From assembly GCF_004571025.1 (NCBI RefSeq), contig NZ_SPQT01000030.1, positions 1 to 64,000 on the forward strand: a DNA stretch of 64,000 nt, read 5' to 3'. Source of the stretch: Bradyrhizobium niftali (GTDB lineage Bacteria; Pseudomonadota; Alphaproteobacteria; Rhizobiales; Xanthobacteraceae). A model generated the notes under the pieces. The model ran no database searches. It had not been told where the DNA came from and saw only the letters and a list, made by a program, of their open reading frames with translations. A program made the translations under genes and the position numbers. Below, piece by piece: positions 9,548 through 17,524 of this stretch (its first letter is position 1; each line of letters opens with the position of its first letter).

Positions 9548-9809
9548 CCAAGTTGACGCATTAACCACTCGATCTGGGTTAGGTCGCAGCCGACGACCGG
9601 ACAAGACAGAGCATCTCGCAGGCTGACTTTGGGGTTGAACCGCTAGGGTTGAAAAATACACACCTGTGAGTTTGCAAGTGATTGATCTCTTGCTTGTTCT
9701 CCCCGGCTGGTTTGCCGGTCGCTGCAAAGACTGTCGGGCCGCTCTAGACACATGGCCTTGAAGAAATCCCGGGGTGAGAATGGTCCCCGCCCAATCCCCA
9801 GCGAAGGCC

Positions 9810-9831
9810 GCCCACTCTGAGCAAAGTGGGC
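9810..9831 (+). terminator. Possible hairpin terminator
   Basis: GCCCACT (9810-9816) pairs perfectly with AGTGGGC (9825-9831) around an 8-base loop and is followed by CTTTGTTCT and, further on, a T-run. It lies about 260 bp after the cyclase gene. The tract directly after the stem is only moderately T-rich, so it could equally be a dispersed palindrome. Confidence 0.35.
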
Positions 9832-9915
9832 TTTGTTCTATTTGTGAGCTTTTTTTGCGTCTGATCCAGTGAGGCCAGCCCTGAGAACGCCTCACGCAAG
9901 CTTTGCGACCTGCCC

Positions 9916-9953
9916 TGTCAACCTGACTGTCAACCGTGTCAACCTTGTCAACC
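9916..9953. repeat. Four direct TGTCAACC repeats (iteron-like)
   Basis: TGTCAACC occurs at 9916, 9928, 9937 and 9946, with start-to-start distances of 12, 9 and 9 bp. On the minus strand this reads as GGTTGACA repeats. Such short iterations can be protein-binding iterons, or relics of a coding repeat (VNLVN) in island-borne primase or helicase genes. No neighbouring replication gene is visible. Confidence 0.6.
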
Positions 9954-10167
9954 TAACTTTTCAATGCCTTCAGCTACCGCGTTCGCGAGGTGCGAATTAC
10001 CCGCGGGCCATCCAGATGCCAGAGGGACCCATGAGAAAGGGCGGTTGGCCCGCTCCTAAGTTCTTAGCTGCTGCATGCACGATTTTGCAATTAGGTCGGC
10101 AACTGACCCACGGCGTACCAGAGAAACATCGCCTATTGGTGCATCATCAATTCGGCAACGAGGCTAA

Positions 10168-10314
10168 TCATCACAAACGCCGGCAAAATCTAACGACCAC
10201 CAAATCGGCTCCTATCCGGATCACGATCACAACAATCAAAGGAAGTCTCCTCATCGTCACGATCACCACGAGCATCACGAGCATCATGATCATTGTCGCG
10301 ACCGTAACGCTTGA
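10168..10314 (+). other. Histidine-rich C-terminal relic (no start codon)
   Basis: After a TAA at 10165-10167 the frame is open to TGA at 10312-10314 and ends in a strongly histidine-rich tail: 9 of the 14 residues from 10252 (HRHDHHEHHEHHDH) are His. No ATG, GTG or TTG begins it, so it is not a complete gene. Such tails bind Ni, Zn or Co in metal chaperones and transporters. I read it as a remnant and cannot name the parent family. Confidence 0.35.
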
Positions 10315-10434
10315 TGATGCTCGATTCACTGAATCATGTTGCTCGCACACGCGATCCATGTAAGCTCTTTTCAATCGTCTCCCACATGGGATTTTTACGA
10401 CACGTTGGCTCACGATCGGAATGCGGGGAACCTC

Positions 10435-10701
10435 CTAGGTGCAGGGAGAGATATTGCCATCCATGAGTCTGGTCATGCCGTTGCGCGCGTTCTGTCGATA
10501 GGCCGCGTAGGTAATCTGCTTGAACATAGTCATCGAGTTGATCGTCCGATCGAGCACGATCAGCTTGCAGGTCTTGGCATCAACACCGGTCGTCAAGAGT
10601 TGAGACGTGGTTGCGATTACAGGATATGGCTCCTCAGGATCGATGAAGCGATCCAGCTCGGCTTTGCCTTCGGGACTATCGCCGGTGATCCGCATACCCA
10701 T
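10435..10701 (-). pseudogene. hsdR: Remnant of type I restriction endonuclease subunit R
   Basis: About 65 codons carry the helicase-region signature of EcoEI-type HsdR: RITGDSPEGKAELDRF, then YPVIATTSQLLTTGVDAK and KLIVLDRTINSMT.FKQI. In intact proteins FKQI is followed at once by an IGRGTR motif (helicase motif VI); here the sequence switches to unrelated residues and stops. The rest of the roughly 800-residue subunit and the hsdM/hsdS partners are absent, so this is a fossil of a lost restriction system. It sits directly beside the tRNA-Thr fragment, a usual place for island debris. Confidence 0.75.
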
Positions 10702-10757
10702 GCCGTACCTTGAGAGGAAAAGCAGGGCGGTCAGATCGGGCTAAGCCGTTGAATCGC

Positions 10758-10807
10758 TGGTACCGCAAACAGGACTCGAATCTGTGATCCCGTCATTACG
10801 AATGACG
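10758..10807 (-). pseudogene. 3' fragment of tRNA-Thr(CGT), probable attachment-site scar
   Basis: Reading the minus strand from 10807 to 10758 gives a perfect 5-bp anticodon stem (CGTCA/TGACG) with loop TTCGTAA (anticodon CGT). A 5-base variable loop, a T arm with loop TTCGAGT, the 3' acceptor strand TTGCGGT, discriminator A and an encoded CCA follow. The D arm and the 5' acceptor strand that should lie at 10808-10835 are missing and no ACCGCAA is found nearby. It is thus the 3' two-thirds of a tRNA-Thr. Integrases commonly duplicate this part of a tRNA gene, and the displaced copy marks an element end. On this geometry the element would lie to the right. Confidence 0.75.
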
Positions 10808-11140
10808 AGGGCGCCTGAGCGAGAGAGATCCAAACCGCGCCCCCATAAGCGCTTGGTTTGCCGGAAAATGTCGTACTAGACCAACTCGCAGGGTACTAAG
10901 ATTCGGAGAAAATTCAGTTCTCTGGGCCTATCCAACGTCTAGTTTGATCCGCGATGGGGTCTCTCTGGCCAGAAAAAAGCAGGAAAACGGCCGGATATTT
11001 GGCCTGTCTCCGCATAGGAGTACGACATGACTTTGGCTGGCTGGCGGAGAGAGTGTCAGTCAATCCCTGTTGAAAGATAAAGCATTTTCGCCTTTGTCGG
11101 ATCAATACCTACCGTTCGAGCTACGGATCCGGCTCGATCT
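10808..11140. other. Intergenic region right of the tRNA-Thr fragment
   Basis: No supported coding sequence. It should contain the junction of the presumed integrated element and the 3' flank of the minus-strand FAD oxidoreductase. No integrase or excisionase frame is visible. Confidence 0.45.
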
Positions 11141-12463
11141 TCAGATGGCGGCGATGTCCAGCTTCGAGCCATCGACCAGACGCGACAACCGAAACGGTTT
11201 GGGATCAACGCAAGGCGTGTCGTTCACGAGAAGCTGTGCAGCCAGATAGCCAAGCCCCGGGCCCAAACCGAAGCCGTGACCCGAGCAGCCCGCTGCGAGG
11301 ACGAGGCCTTCCACCCCGTCCACCTGCGATACCACGGGCACTGCGTCTGGCGTGCAATCGACGAAGCCGCCCCAGGCGCTATCGATCTTGATTTCGCCGA
11401 GTTGGGGGAAGGTTTTCCGGACACTCTCCACCACTTGGCTCACCAGCCATTTCAAGGGCGGAGGATCCAGCACGCGATTCTGTTCGAAGATCCGATCGTC
11501 GTTGGTCAGGAGCGCCGGCATTGAATCCGGCCCTGAAACGAACGATCGGCCGACGCCGAGCCTGACGTTCTTCAGGCGACGCAGGAACTGCGGCATGAAT
11601 TCCCGGCTATACCGGATAGCCTGGGGCGTGATTTCGAGGTTCGCCTTGCCGCTGATCGCAAGCGTGTAGCTGCCGTCCAGTCGGCGCGTGATCGTGCAGT
11701 AGGGTGTCGAGACCGCCTCGCCTATGTTGATCGTCGGGGTGGAACGCAGCGCGGTCTGCCGGATGCTCGCTTGGGGGAAACTGATCCCGAGCGGCCGAAG
11801 GAAGCGCGAGGACCAGGCGCCGGAGGCGCACAGCACCGCGCTGGTTCTGATGTAGCCCTTCTCCGTGTGAACGCCCGCAATCTTGCCATTGGCCAAGTCG
11901 AGCGCCCGCGCGGCGCATCCCTGGTGGATCGTGGCGCCCAGAACTCTGGCCCCATCGGCGATAGCCGGCGCGGCGAGCGCAGGTTCGGCCTTGCCGTCCC
12001 GGTCCGAATAGGTCCCGCCGATCCATTTGTCGCGCGCTTCGGGAACGCGCGCGGCCACCTCCGCCCGGCTCAGCACGCGGGTGTCGACGTCGTACTCCCT
12101 GGCGACCTCGCGCCACCTTTCCCAGCCGGCGAGCACAGCCTCATCGTGGGTCGCATAGACGAGACCGCAGCGTCGAAATCCGAGGTCCCGATTGATATCG
12201 CGCGTGAGTTCGTCCCACAGCCGCATAGAGATCACCGAGAGCGGCAGTTCGCGCCGGTCGCGGTTCTGTTGGCGGCACCAACCCCAGTTTCGGCTCGATT
12301 GTTCACAGGCGACGTGGCCCTTCTCGAGGAGCGCCACAGAGAGGCCGCGCTTCGCCAGGTAATAGGCGGCCGTAGAGCCGAGGATGCCGCCGCCGACGAC
12401 GACGACGTCCGCCTCGGCCGGAAGACGCTCATCGCTGTGAATGCGCTCGACGTGGGGCGACAT
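11141..12463 (-). CDS. DAO-family FAD-dependent amino-acid/amine oxidoreductase
   Basis: 440 aa from ATG 12463; the longer frame starts at a TTG with no better ribosome site. The N-terminal dinucleotide-binding fold is VVVVGGGILGSTAAYYLAKRG near residues 20-40, followed by EKGHVACEQSSRNWGWCRQQNRD. The FAD-closing C-terminal motif is AAGCSGHGFGLGPG. The family oxidises secondary or primary amines of amino acids (D-amino acid, sarcosine, glycine, gamma-glutamyl-putrescine types) to imines; the substrate is unknown. It shares the rare block SSRNWGWCRQQNRD with the + strand enzyme at 28581, so the two are close paralogues. It is the last gene of the minus-strand catabolic run, 232 bp after the aldehyde dehydrogenase. 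Confidence 0.88.
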   Translation of the reverse strand: MSPHVERIHSDERLPAEADVVVVGGGILGSTAAYYLAKRGLSVALLEKGHVACEQSSRNWGWCRQQNRDRRELPLSVISMRLWDELTRDINRDLGFRRCGLVYATHDEAVLAGWERWREVAREYDVDTRVLSRAEVAARVPEARDKWIGGTYSDRDGKAEPALAAPAIADGARVLGATIHQGCAARALDLANGKIAGVHTEKGYIRTSAVLCASGAWSSRFLRPLGISFPQASIRQTALRSTPTINIGEAVSTPYCTITRRLDGSYTLAISGKANLEITPQAIRYSREFMPQFLRRLKNVRLGVGRSFVSGPDSMPALLTNDDRIFEQNRVLDPPPLKWLVSQVVESVRKTFPQLGEIKIDSAWGGFVDCTPDAVPVVSQVDGVEGLVLAAGCSGHGFGLGPGLGYLAAQLLVNDTPCVDPKPFRLSRLVDGSKLDIAAI

Positions 12464-12695
12464 GTTCCAACGAACCTCGGCTGCCAAGAATGCGGAAGCA
12501 AAGTTCCGATCAGCCCTTCATCGCATCGTGCGCTCGATAGAATGTGCTGAAATCATCCAGGACTTCGCAAGATGTTCGGGTTTTTGGCCGCTTGATTGAA
12601 CGAAGCTGCTCAAGCCCGACCGAGCATGGTTGCAGGAACAGTGCAAGAGTTTCATTTAAAGCGCGATGCCGCAGCTTTTCGGAGCCGATATTGAG

Positions 12696-14159
12696 CTATC
12701 GGTAGAATCCGAGAACTGCCTTCGTCTCGAGATACTCCTCCATGCCCTCGAGGCCGTATTCGCGACCGTTGCCGGAGCGCTTGTAGCCGCCGAAAGGTGC
12801 GTTCGGGTCCCAGTCAGGATAATTGAGATGGACTTGACCCGACTGGATCTGCCCGGCGATTGTCCGCACTGCTTTCATATCAGCGCCCTGCACATGGGCG
12901 CCGAGGCCGTAGACGGTGTCGTTGGCGATCGCGATCGCCTCGTCCACGGTGTCGTAGGGAATGATCGATAATACTGGGCCGAAGATCTCCTCCTGCGCTA
13001 TCCTCATGTCGCGACGAACGTTCGAGAAGATCGTCGGCCGCGCATAGAGGCCAGTCTGAAGGTGGTCAGGCCGCCCCGGCCCGCCCATGACGAGCTTCGC
13101 GCCTTCCTTCAGACCTACACTGATCATGGTCTGCACGCGCTCGAACTGCGGCCGGTTGGCGATCGGACCATGGGTCGTGCTTTCCGCAAGGGGATCGCCG
13201 ACCACCAATTCAGAAGCGGCGGCCGCCGCCAGGATCTCGACCTCCTCCATTTGTGAGCGGGACACAAGCATGCGCGTCGGTGCGCTGCAGGATTGGCCGA
13301 GATTGCGGAAGGCTGCGCCGACGCCAAGCGGAACAGCGCGGCTCAGATCGGCATCAGGCAAAATAATGTTCGGCGACTTGCCGCCAAGCTCCTGGGCGAC
13401 GCGCTTGACGGTGGGCGCCGCGGCCTGCGCGACGAGAACGCCGGCCCGGGTCGAGCCGGTGATCGAGATCATGTCGACCAGCGGATGCGACGCCAGACCG
13501 GCCCCAACGATCGGACCTGTCCCATTGACGAGGTTGAAGACGCCGGGCGGACAACCGGCATCGTCCATGACCTCAGCGAATAGCAAGGCGCTCAGCGGCG
13601 ATAATTCGCTCGGCTTCAACACCACCGTGCAACCCGCTGCGAGCGCGGGGCCGACCTTCGCTGTGATCTGGTAGAGAGGCCAGTTCCAGGGGGTGATGAG
13701 CCCGCAGACACCGATCGCCTCGCGCATGATCGCGGTGCTGCCACGCGCGGTGACGAACGGATAGGTCGCGAGATTGTCGCGTGCGACACGGATATGTTCG
13801 GCGGCCAGCGGTACCTGGGCTCGGCGCGCATAGGTGATGGCAGCTCCCATCTCGCACGTGAGAACCTGCGCGAACAACTCCAGCCGCTGGAGGAGCAAAC
13901 CATGAACCCGGTCGAGCAGCGCCGCTCTGTCAGCCGGCGCTGTCATGGACCAGCCGGCGAAGGCGCGTCTGGCAGCTGCTATGGCGCAGTCCACATCATC
14001 GTCATCGCCGAGCGGAACCTCGGCGATCGGCTGCTCCGTCGCCGGATTGACGACGGTTGCTGCTGCCGCGACTGATCCGATCGGCTTCCGCCATTCTCCG
14101 TCGATGTAGAATTTTCCGAGGAAGCCGGCTTCCGTCAGGTGCCGAAGGGGAGAGGTCAT
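12696..14159 (-). CDS. NAD(P)-dependent aldehyde dehydrogenase
   Basis: 487 aa from ATG 14159; the frame extends upstream to 14273, but that part overlaps the preceding gene and has no motif. Family landmarks are TPWNWPLYQI (Rossmann entry), KPSELSP, GSTRAG, the general-base Glu in AQELGGKSPN, and the catalytic Cys in FRNLGQSCSAPTRM. It ends with the conserved GLEGMEEYLETKAV. It oxidises an aldehyde to an acid in the cytosol. Next to a D-threonine-aldolase-like gene 22 bp upstream, acetaldehyde is the obvious candidate, though the sequence cannot show specificity. Probably one transcript with the GNAT and aldolase genes. Confidence 0.92.
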   Translation of the reverse strand: MTSPLRHLTEAGFLGKFYIDGEWRKPIGSVAAAATVVNPATEQPIAEVPLGDDDDVDCAIAAARRAFAGWSMTAPADRAALLDRVHGLLLQRLELFAQVLTCEMGAAITYARRAQVPLAAEHIRVARDNLATYPFVTARGSTAIMREAIGVCGLITPWNWPLYQITAKVGPALAAGCTVVLKPSELSPLSALLFAEVMDDAGCPPGVFNLVNGTGPIVGAGLASHPLVDMISITGSTRAGVLVAQAAAPTVKRVAQELGGKSPNIILPDADLSRAVPLGVGAAFRNLGQSCSAPTRMLVSRSQMEEVEILAAAAASELVVGDPLAESTTHGPIANRPQFERVQTMISVGLKEGAKLVMGGPGRPDHLQTGLYARPTIFSNVRRDMRIAQEEIFGPVLSIIPYDTVDEAIAIANDTVYGLGAHVQGADMKAVRTIAGQIQSGQVHLNYPDWDPNAPFGGYKRSGNGREYGLEGMEEYLETKAVLGFYR

Positions 14160-14181
14160 TGGACGCGATCCTTTCGGCGGC

Positions 14182-15375
14182 CTACCAGCCGCGCATCCGG
14201 GGCCATCGTGCTTCGATCGCGTCGCTGCCGGCCGAGATGACGTTGTACCATTCGTGTTGCGACGCCGTCGCACAGGCGTGATTGGGGAGAATCCTGACCT
14301 TCGCGCCGATCGAAAGGTCGGGCAAAGCCTGCGTCGAGCCGGGCCTGATGGCGAGGATGCCGTGCTCCTGGCTCGCTTGCGAAACGATCAGGTTGGGATA
14401 AATCTTGCCGGCCACATCGCAGACTAGACCGTATCCCTGGTCGACCCGCTGCGTCGCGGTGCCGCGGTCGCGCGACAGCGCCATCCAACCTGCATCGACC
14501 AAAATCCAACTCTTCTCGGGCTTCTTGCCGATCACGGTGGCAAGCACCGAGATCGCGATGTCGTCGGTGGTGCAGACACCGACACCGTGCATCACCAGAT
14601 CAAGGAACATGTAGACGCCGGCCCGCATTTCCGTGACGCCGGTCAGGTCTTCGGCAAAATGGGCGGTCGGCGTCGAGCCGACGCTGACGACAGGGCACTC
14701 ATGCCCCGCCGCGCGCAACCTCGCCGCCGCAGCGACGGCCACGGCCCTTTCGTTCTCCGCAGCCGCCTCGAGGGTTTCAGGCGCGCAGAGACCGTAGGAT
14801 TCGCCGGCATGGGTGAGAATGCCCGCGATCTTGACGCCGGCCTCGGCAACGGCGGCCGCGACGGCGATGAGCTTGGAATCCTCAGCGGTCAGCCCGCCAC
14901 GGTGACCATCGCAGTCGATTTCGATGAAAGCAGACGGCGTCACGCCGGCGGCACGAGCGGCCGCGCCGAGGATGATCGCCTGCTCCCGCGAATCGAGCAG
15001 CACCTTGAGGTCGACGCCTGCTTTCCGCAGACGCATCGCTCTTTCAGCTGTGTGGGGCGCCAGACCCACGGCATAGGTGATGTCCCGGAATCCATGCTGC
15101 GCGAAGTACTCCGCCTCCGCCAAGGTTGAGACAGTGATTGGTCCCGCCCCCGATGGATAGATGCGTTGGGCGACGTCAATGGATTTCGCCGTCTTCATAT
15201 GGGGACGCAGCACGACGCCTTGCCGGCCCATAAGAGAGGACAGGCGCGCGAGATTGCGATCCAGCCGGTCCTTGTCGAGGAGGAGCGCCGGTGTTGCCAG
15301 CGCGCCAATCGTTGCGGCGGGCTCGCCCGGACCGACATTTGGGATATCCGCCCTGTCCATCTCCACGCGCAGCAT
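14182..15375 (-). CDS. D-threonine aldolase / D-serine dehydratase-like PLP enzyme
   Basis: 397 aa, fold type III PLP enzyme (alanine racemase N-terminal type). PLP lysine K61 is in LRPHMKTAKS. The PLP-barrel motif SVGSTPTAHF is near residue 230. The metal-binding PNHACAT motif near 365 supplies the His and Cys that hold a divalent metal in the DSD1/D-threonine aldolase family. Members cleave D-threonine to glycine and acetaldehyde, dehydrate D-serine, or act on 3-hydroxyaspartate. The neighbours (aldehyde dehydrogenase, tdh, kbl, thrBC) favour a D-threonine-type role, by inference. It follows the GNAT gene by 12 bp. The first ATG is used; a second in-frame ATG lies five codons later. Confidence 0.85.
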   Translation of the reverse strand: MLRVEMDRADIPNVGPGEPAATIGALATPALLLDKDRLDRNLARLSSLMGRQGVVLRPHMKTAKSIDVAQRIYPSGAGPITVSTLAEAEYFAQHGFRDITYAVGLAPHTAERAMRLRKAGVDLKVLLDSREQAIILGAAARAAGVTPSAFIEIDCDGHRGGLTAEDSKLIAVAAAVAEAGVKIAGILTHAGESYGLCAPETLEAAAENERAVAVAAAARLRAAGHECPVVSVGSTPTAHFAEDLTGVTEMRAGVYMFLDLVMHGVGVCTTDDIAISVLATVIGKKPEKSWILVDAGWMALSRDRGTATQRVDQGYGLVCDVAGKIYPNLIVSQASQEHGILAIRPGSTQALPDLSIGAKVRILPNHACATASQHEWYNVISAGSDAIEARWPRMRGW

Positions 15376-15387
15376 CCCGATGTCTCC

Positions 15388-16263
15388 TTAGCCGAATGAC
15401 TGGTTGGCGAGCCCGAACATGCGGGCCGGTCCGGTCCATGGAGCCGGCGTCCCCAGCACCATGGTGGTGGCATCACTGACCTGCTGCAGGTCGATGCTTT
15501 CGAGCCATTCCCCGAGTTGCGAGGAGGCAGGAGTATCGATCCGGACGAAGACAGGCCCGAGCCGCGCGATCGCGAATTCGATCAGCGCGCGTGCATCGGT
15601 CGGGCTCTCGGCCACCACGGGGCCGATGACATACCCGCGGCCGAAGAGCCGAGAGATGGCGTAGCCGCAAAGTATGCCGTCACGCAGCAGGACATAACCG
15701 TCACCGCTATCGAACAGCCCATTCAGCAACTGCCGCCGCTCCAACCCGGTAGCAGTGCGATCGAGCCGCGCGATCGCTTCGAACTCCGATGCGGCCATCG
15801 GTCTGAGGAGGCCCGATCGCGGCGTCTCGTGGCTTTGGCGTGGAATTCCCTGATGCTGATGGATGATCCCGGTCGGCACAAAGCCGCGGCGGCGATAAAG
15901 CGTGATGCCTTCGGCCGTCGAATTCAGCGCGATGGTCCGTGGGCGCGCGGACGTCAGCAAGGCATCCATGAGCTGGGCCCCATAGCCGCGGCCCTGCGCG
16001 GCCTTTGCGACGATGATCATCCCGGCGGAAGCGTGAGTCTCGCCGTACGGCCACCACGCCGCTGTCCCGATCACCGTCCCAGCGCGCTCCAGAACAAAGC
16101 CTTTTCCCAACTGCAGCGCGATATCCCAATCCTCGAGTCGATAGGGCCAGGACATCTCCTGCGAAAGCTTCAGGGCGCCTTCCAGATGCGCTCTGGCGAA
16201 AGGAACCAGCACCGCGACTTCACTGTCGCGTTCTCCGGCCTGGTAAGCTGCGGTGGTCATCAT
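15388..16263 (-). CDS. Two-domain GNAT-family N-acetyltransferase
   Basis: 291 aa. The first GNAT domain (about 15-140) has the acetyl-CoA loop AAQGRGYGAQLMDALL and the LYRRRGF motif. The second, degenerate half (150-285, GNAT C-terminal type) carries GYAISRLFGRGYVIGPVVAESP. The + strand protein at 36336-37214 has the same architecture and matching blocks (GRGHVIGPIVAS, LNSTDA versus LNSTAE). The enzyme presumably acetylates a small amine, perhaps detoxifying a substrate analogue, but no substrate can be deduced. It is the first gene of the GNAT-aldolase-dehydrogenase block, 213 bp downstream of tdh. Confidence 0.85.
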   Translation of the reverse strand: MMTTAAYQAGERDSEVAVLVPFARAHLEGALKLSQEMSWPYRLEDWDIALQLGKGFVLERAGTVIGTAAWWPYGETHASAGMIIVAKAAQGRGYGAQLMDALLTSARPRTIALNSTAEGITLYRRRGFVPTGIIHQHQGIPRQSHETPRSGLLRPMAASEFEAIARLDRTATGLERRQLLNGLFDSGDGYVLLRDGILCGYAISRLFGRGYVIGPVVAESPTDARALIEFAIARLGPVFVRIDTPASSQLGEWLESIDLQQVSDATTMVLGTPAPWTGPARMFGLANQSFG

Positions 16264-16476
16264 GATTCAACGTCTCTTGGTCGCGGTGTCGGCCTAACCG
16301 GTAGTGCCTAACAGGGCGAGGGCCACCTGATGATCCCCGCATCCTCTGCAGCGTACGTTGCGCCCGACAACATTACGCAATCGGACTGGCGCAAAGTTCG
16401 GCATACAATTTCATTGATGGTGCGGCAGCAGCATCAATCTGCTGTCCCGCGGCATGTGGCGTGCCGGAGGGCGTAT

Positions 16477-17505
16477 TCACGCCTTCCAGTCCAGGACAAT
16501 CTTGCCGCACTTGCCGGTGCGCATGATCTCAAATCCGGCCTTGAATTCTGTGACGGGCAGGCGGTGCGTTATGATTTTACGGATGTCGAGGCCGCTTTCG
16601 AGCATTGCGAGCATCTTATGCCAGGTCTCAAACATCTCCCGCCCGTAGATTCCCTTGACGGTGAGCATCTTGAAGACAAGCTTGGTCCAGTCGACGGTCG
16701 CGGGCCCAGCAGGGATACCAAGCATGGCGATCTTGCCGCCCATCACCAGATTTTCGACCATTTGGTCGAATGCGGCCGGCGCACCGCTCATCTCCAGCCC
16801 GACATCGAACCCTTCCTTCATGCCGAGACGCTGCGTCACGGACCGAAGATCTTCCTTGCTCACGTCGACGGGAACGACGTCGGCGACGTCAGATGCCAAT
16901 GCCAAACGATGCGGATTGACGTCGGTAATCACAACGTGCCTCGCACCGACATGCCTGGCAACGGCGGCGCTCATGATGCCAATTGGGCCTGCTCCGGTGA
17001 TGAGCACATCCTCCCCGACGAGGTCGAACGACAACGCGGTGTGGACGGCGTTGCCGAGCGGATCGAGGATGGCCCCGATCTCGTCATCGATCGCATCAGG
17101 GAGCGGCACGACATTGAAGGCGGGCAAACGCAGATATTCGGCAAAAGCTCCGGGAATATTGACACCGATCCCCTTGGTTTCAGGATCCAGGTGAAACCGT
17201 CCCCCTCGCGCAGCGCGGCTGCTCATGCCGACAACATGGCCCTCACCCGAAACCCGCTGACCAATCGCGAATTTCGTGACGTTCGCGCCCACCTCGGCGA
17301 CCTCGCCTGCATATTCATGGCCGACGACCATCGGGACAGGGACGGTCCGCTGCGCCCACTCATCCCAGGCGTAGATGTGGATATCCGTGCCGCAGATCCC
17401 GGTCTTGTTGATCTTGATGAGAACGTCATCCGGTCCGATCTGCGGAATCCCCCGTTCGTCAAGCCAGAGCCCGGGTTCGGCGGCTGCTTTGACAAGAGCT
17501 TTCAT
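16477..17505 (-). CDS. tdh: L-threonine 3-dehydrogenase lacking the structural-zinc cysteines
   Basis: 342 aa zinc-type medium-chain dehydrogenase converting L-threonine to 2-amino-3-oxobutyrate with NAD. C38 (GICGTD), H63-E64 (VGHEYAGE), the Rossmann GAGPIG, LDPLGNAVHTALSFDL and GIYGREMFETWHKM all match Tdh. The structural-zinc lobe is abnormal: positions 93, 96, 99 and 107, cysteines in E. coli Tdh, are Gly, Ser, Ala and Asp here (VVGMSSRAARGGRFHLD). The surrounding frame is intact, so this is substitution and not a frameshift. It lies 19 bp after kbl, the usual partner that cleaves the unstable product. Cytosolic. Either a zinc-lobe-free Tdh subgroup or a related polyol or amino-acid dehydrogenase. 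Confidence 0.9.
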   Translation of the reverse strand: MKALVKAAAEPGLWLDERGIPQIGPDDVLIKINKTGICGTDIHIYAWDEWAQRTVPVPMVVGHEYAGEVAEVGANVTKFAIGQRVSGEGHVVGMSSRAARGGRFHLDPETKGIGVNIPGAFAEYLRLPAFNVVPLPDAIDDEIGAILDPLGNAVHTALSFDLVGEDVLITGAGPIGIMSAAVARHVGARHVVITDVNPHRLALASDVADVVPVDVSKEDLRSVTQRLGMKEGFDVGLEMSGAPAAFDQMVENLVMGGKIAMLGIPAGPATVDWTKLVFKMLTVKGIYGREMFETWHKMLAMLESGLDIRKIITHRLPVTEFKAGFEIMRTGKCGKIVLDWKA

Positions 17506-17524
17506 GAGAACACCTTTGTAAACA

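Larger units (their letters stand above)
9548..10434. other. Gene-poor region with repeats and relics
   Basis: No intact gene. It contains a hairpin at 9810-9831, four TGTCAACC direct repeats at 9916-9953 and a histidine-rich frame at 10168-10314, listed separately. The right part is visibly richer in A and T than the flanking genes, which fits horizontally acquired or decaying DNA. A 164-codon frame on + (9869-10363) is rejected because its composition is unlike protein and it has no ribosome site. Confidence 0.55.

Noticed and set aside
9869..10363. 164-codon plus-strand frame in the gene-poor region
   Set aside because: Covers the TGTCAACC array and Thr/Ile-rich low-complexity sequence, with no ribosome site; not a credible protein.
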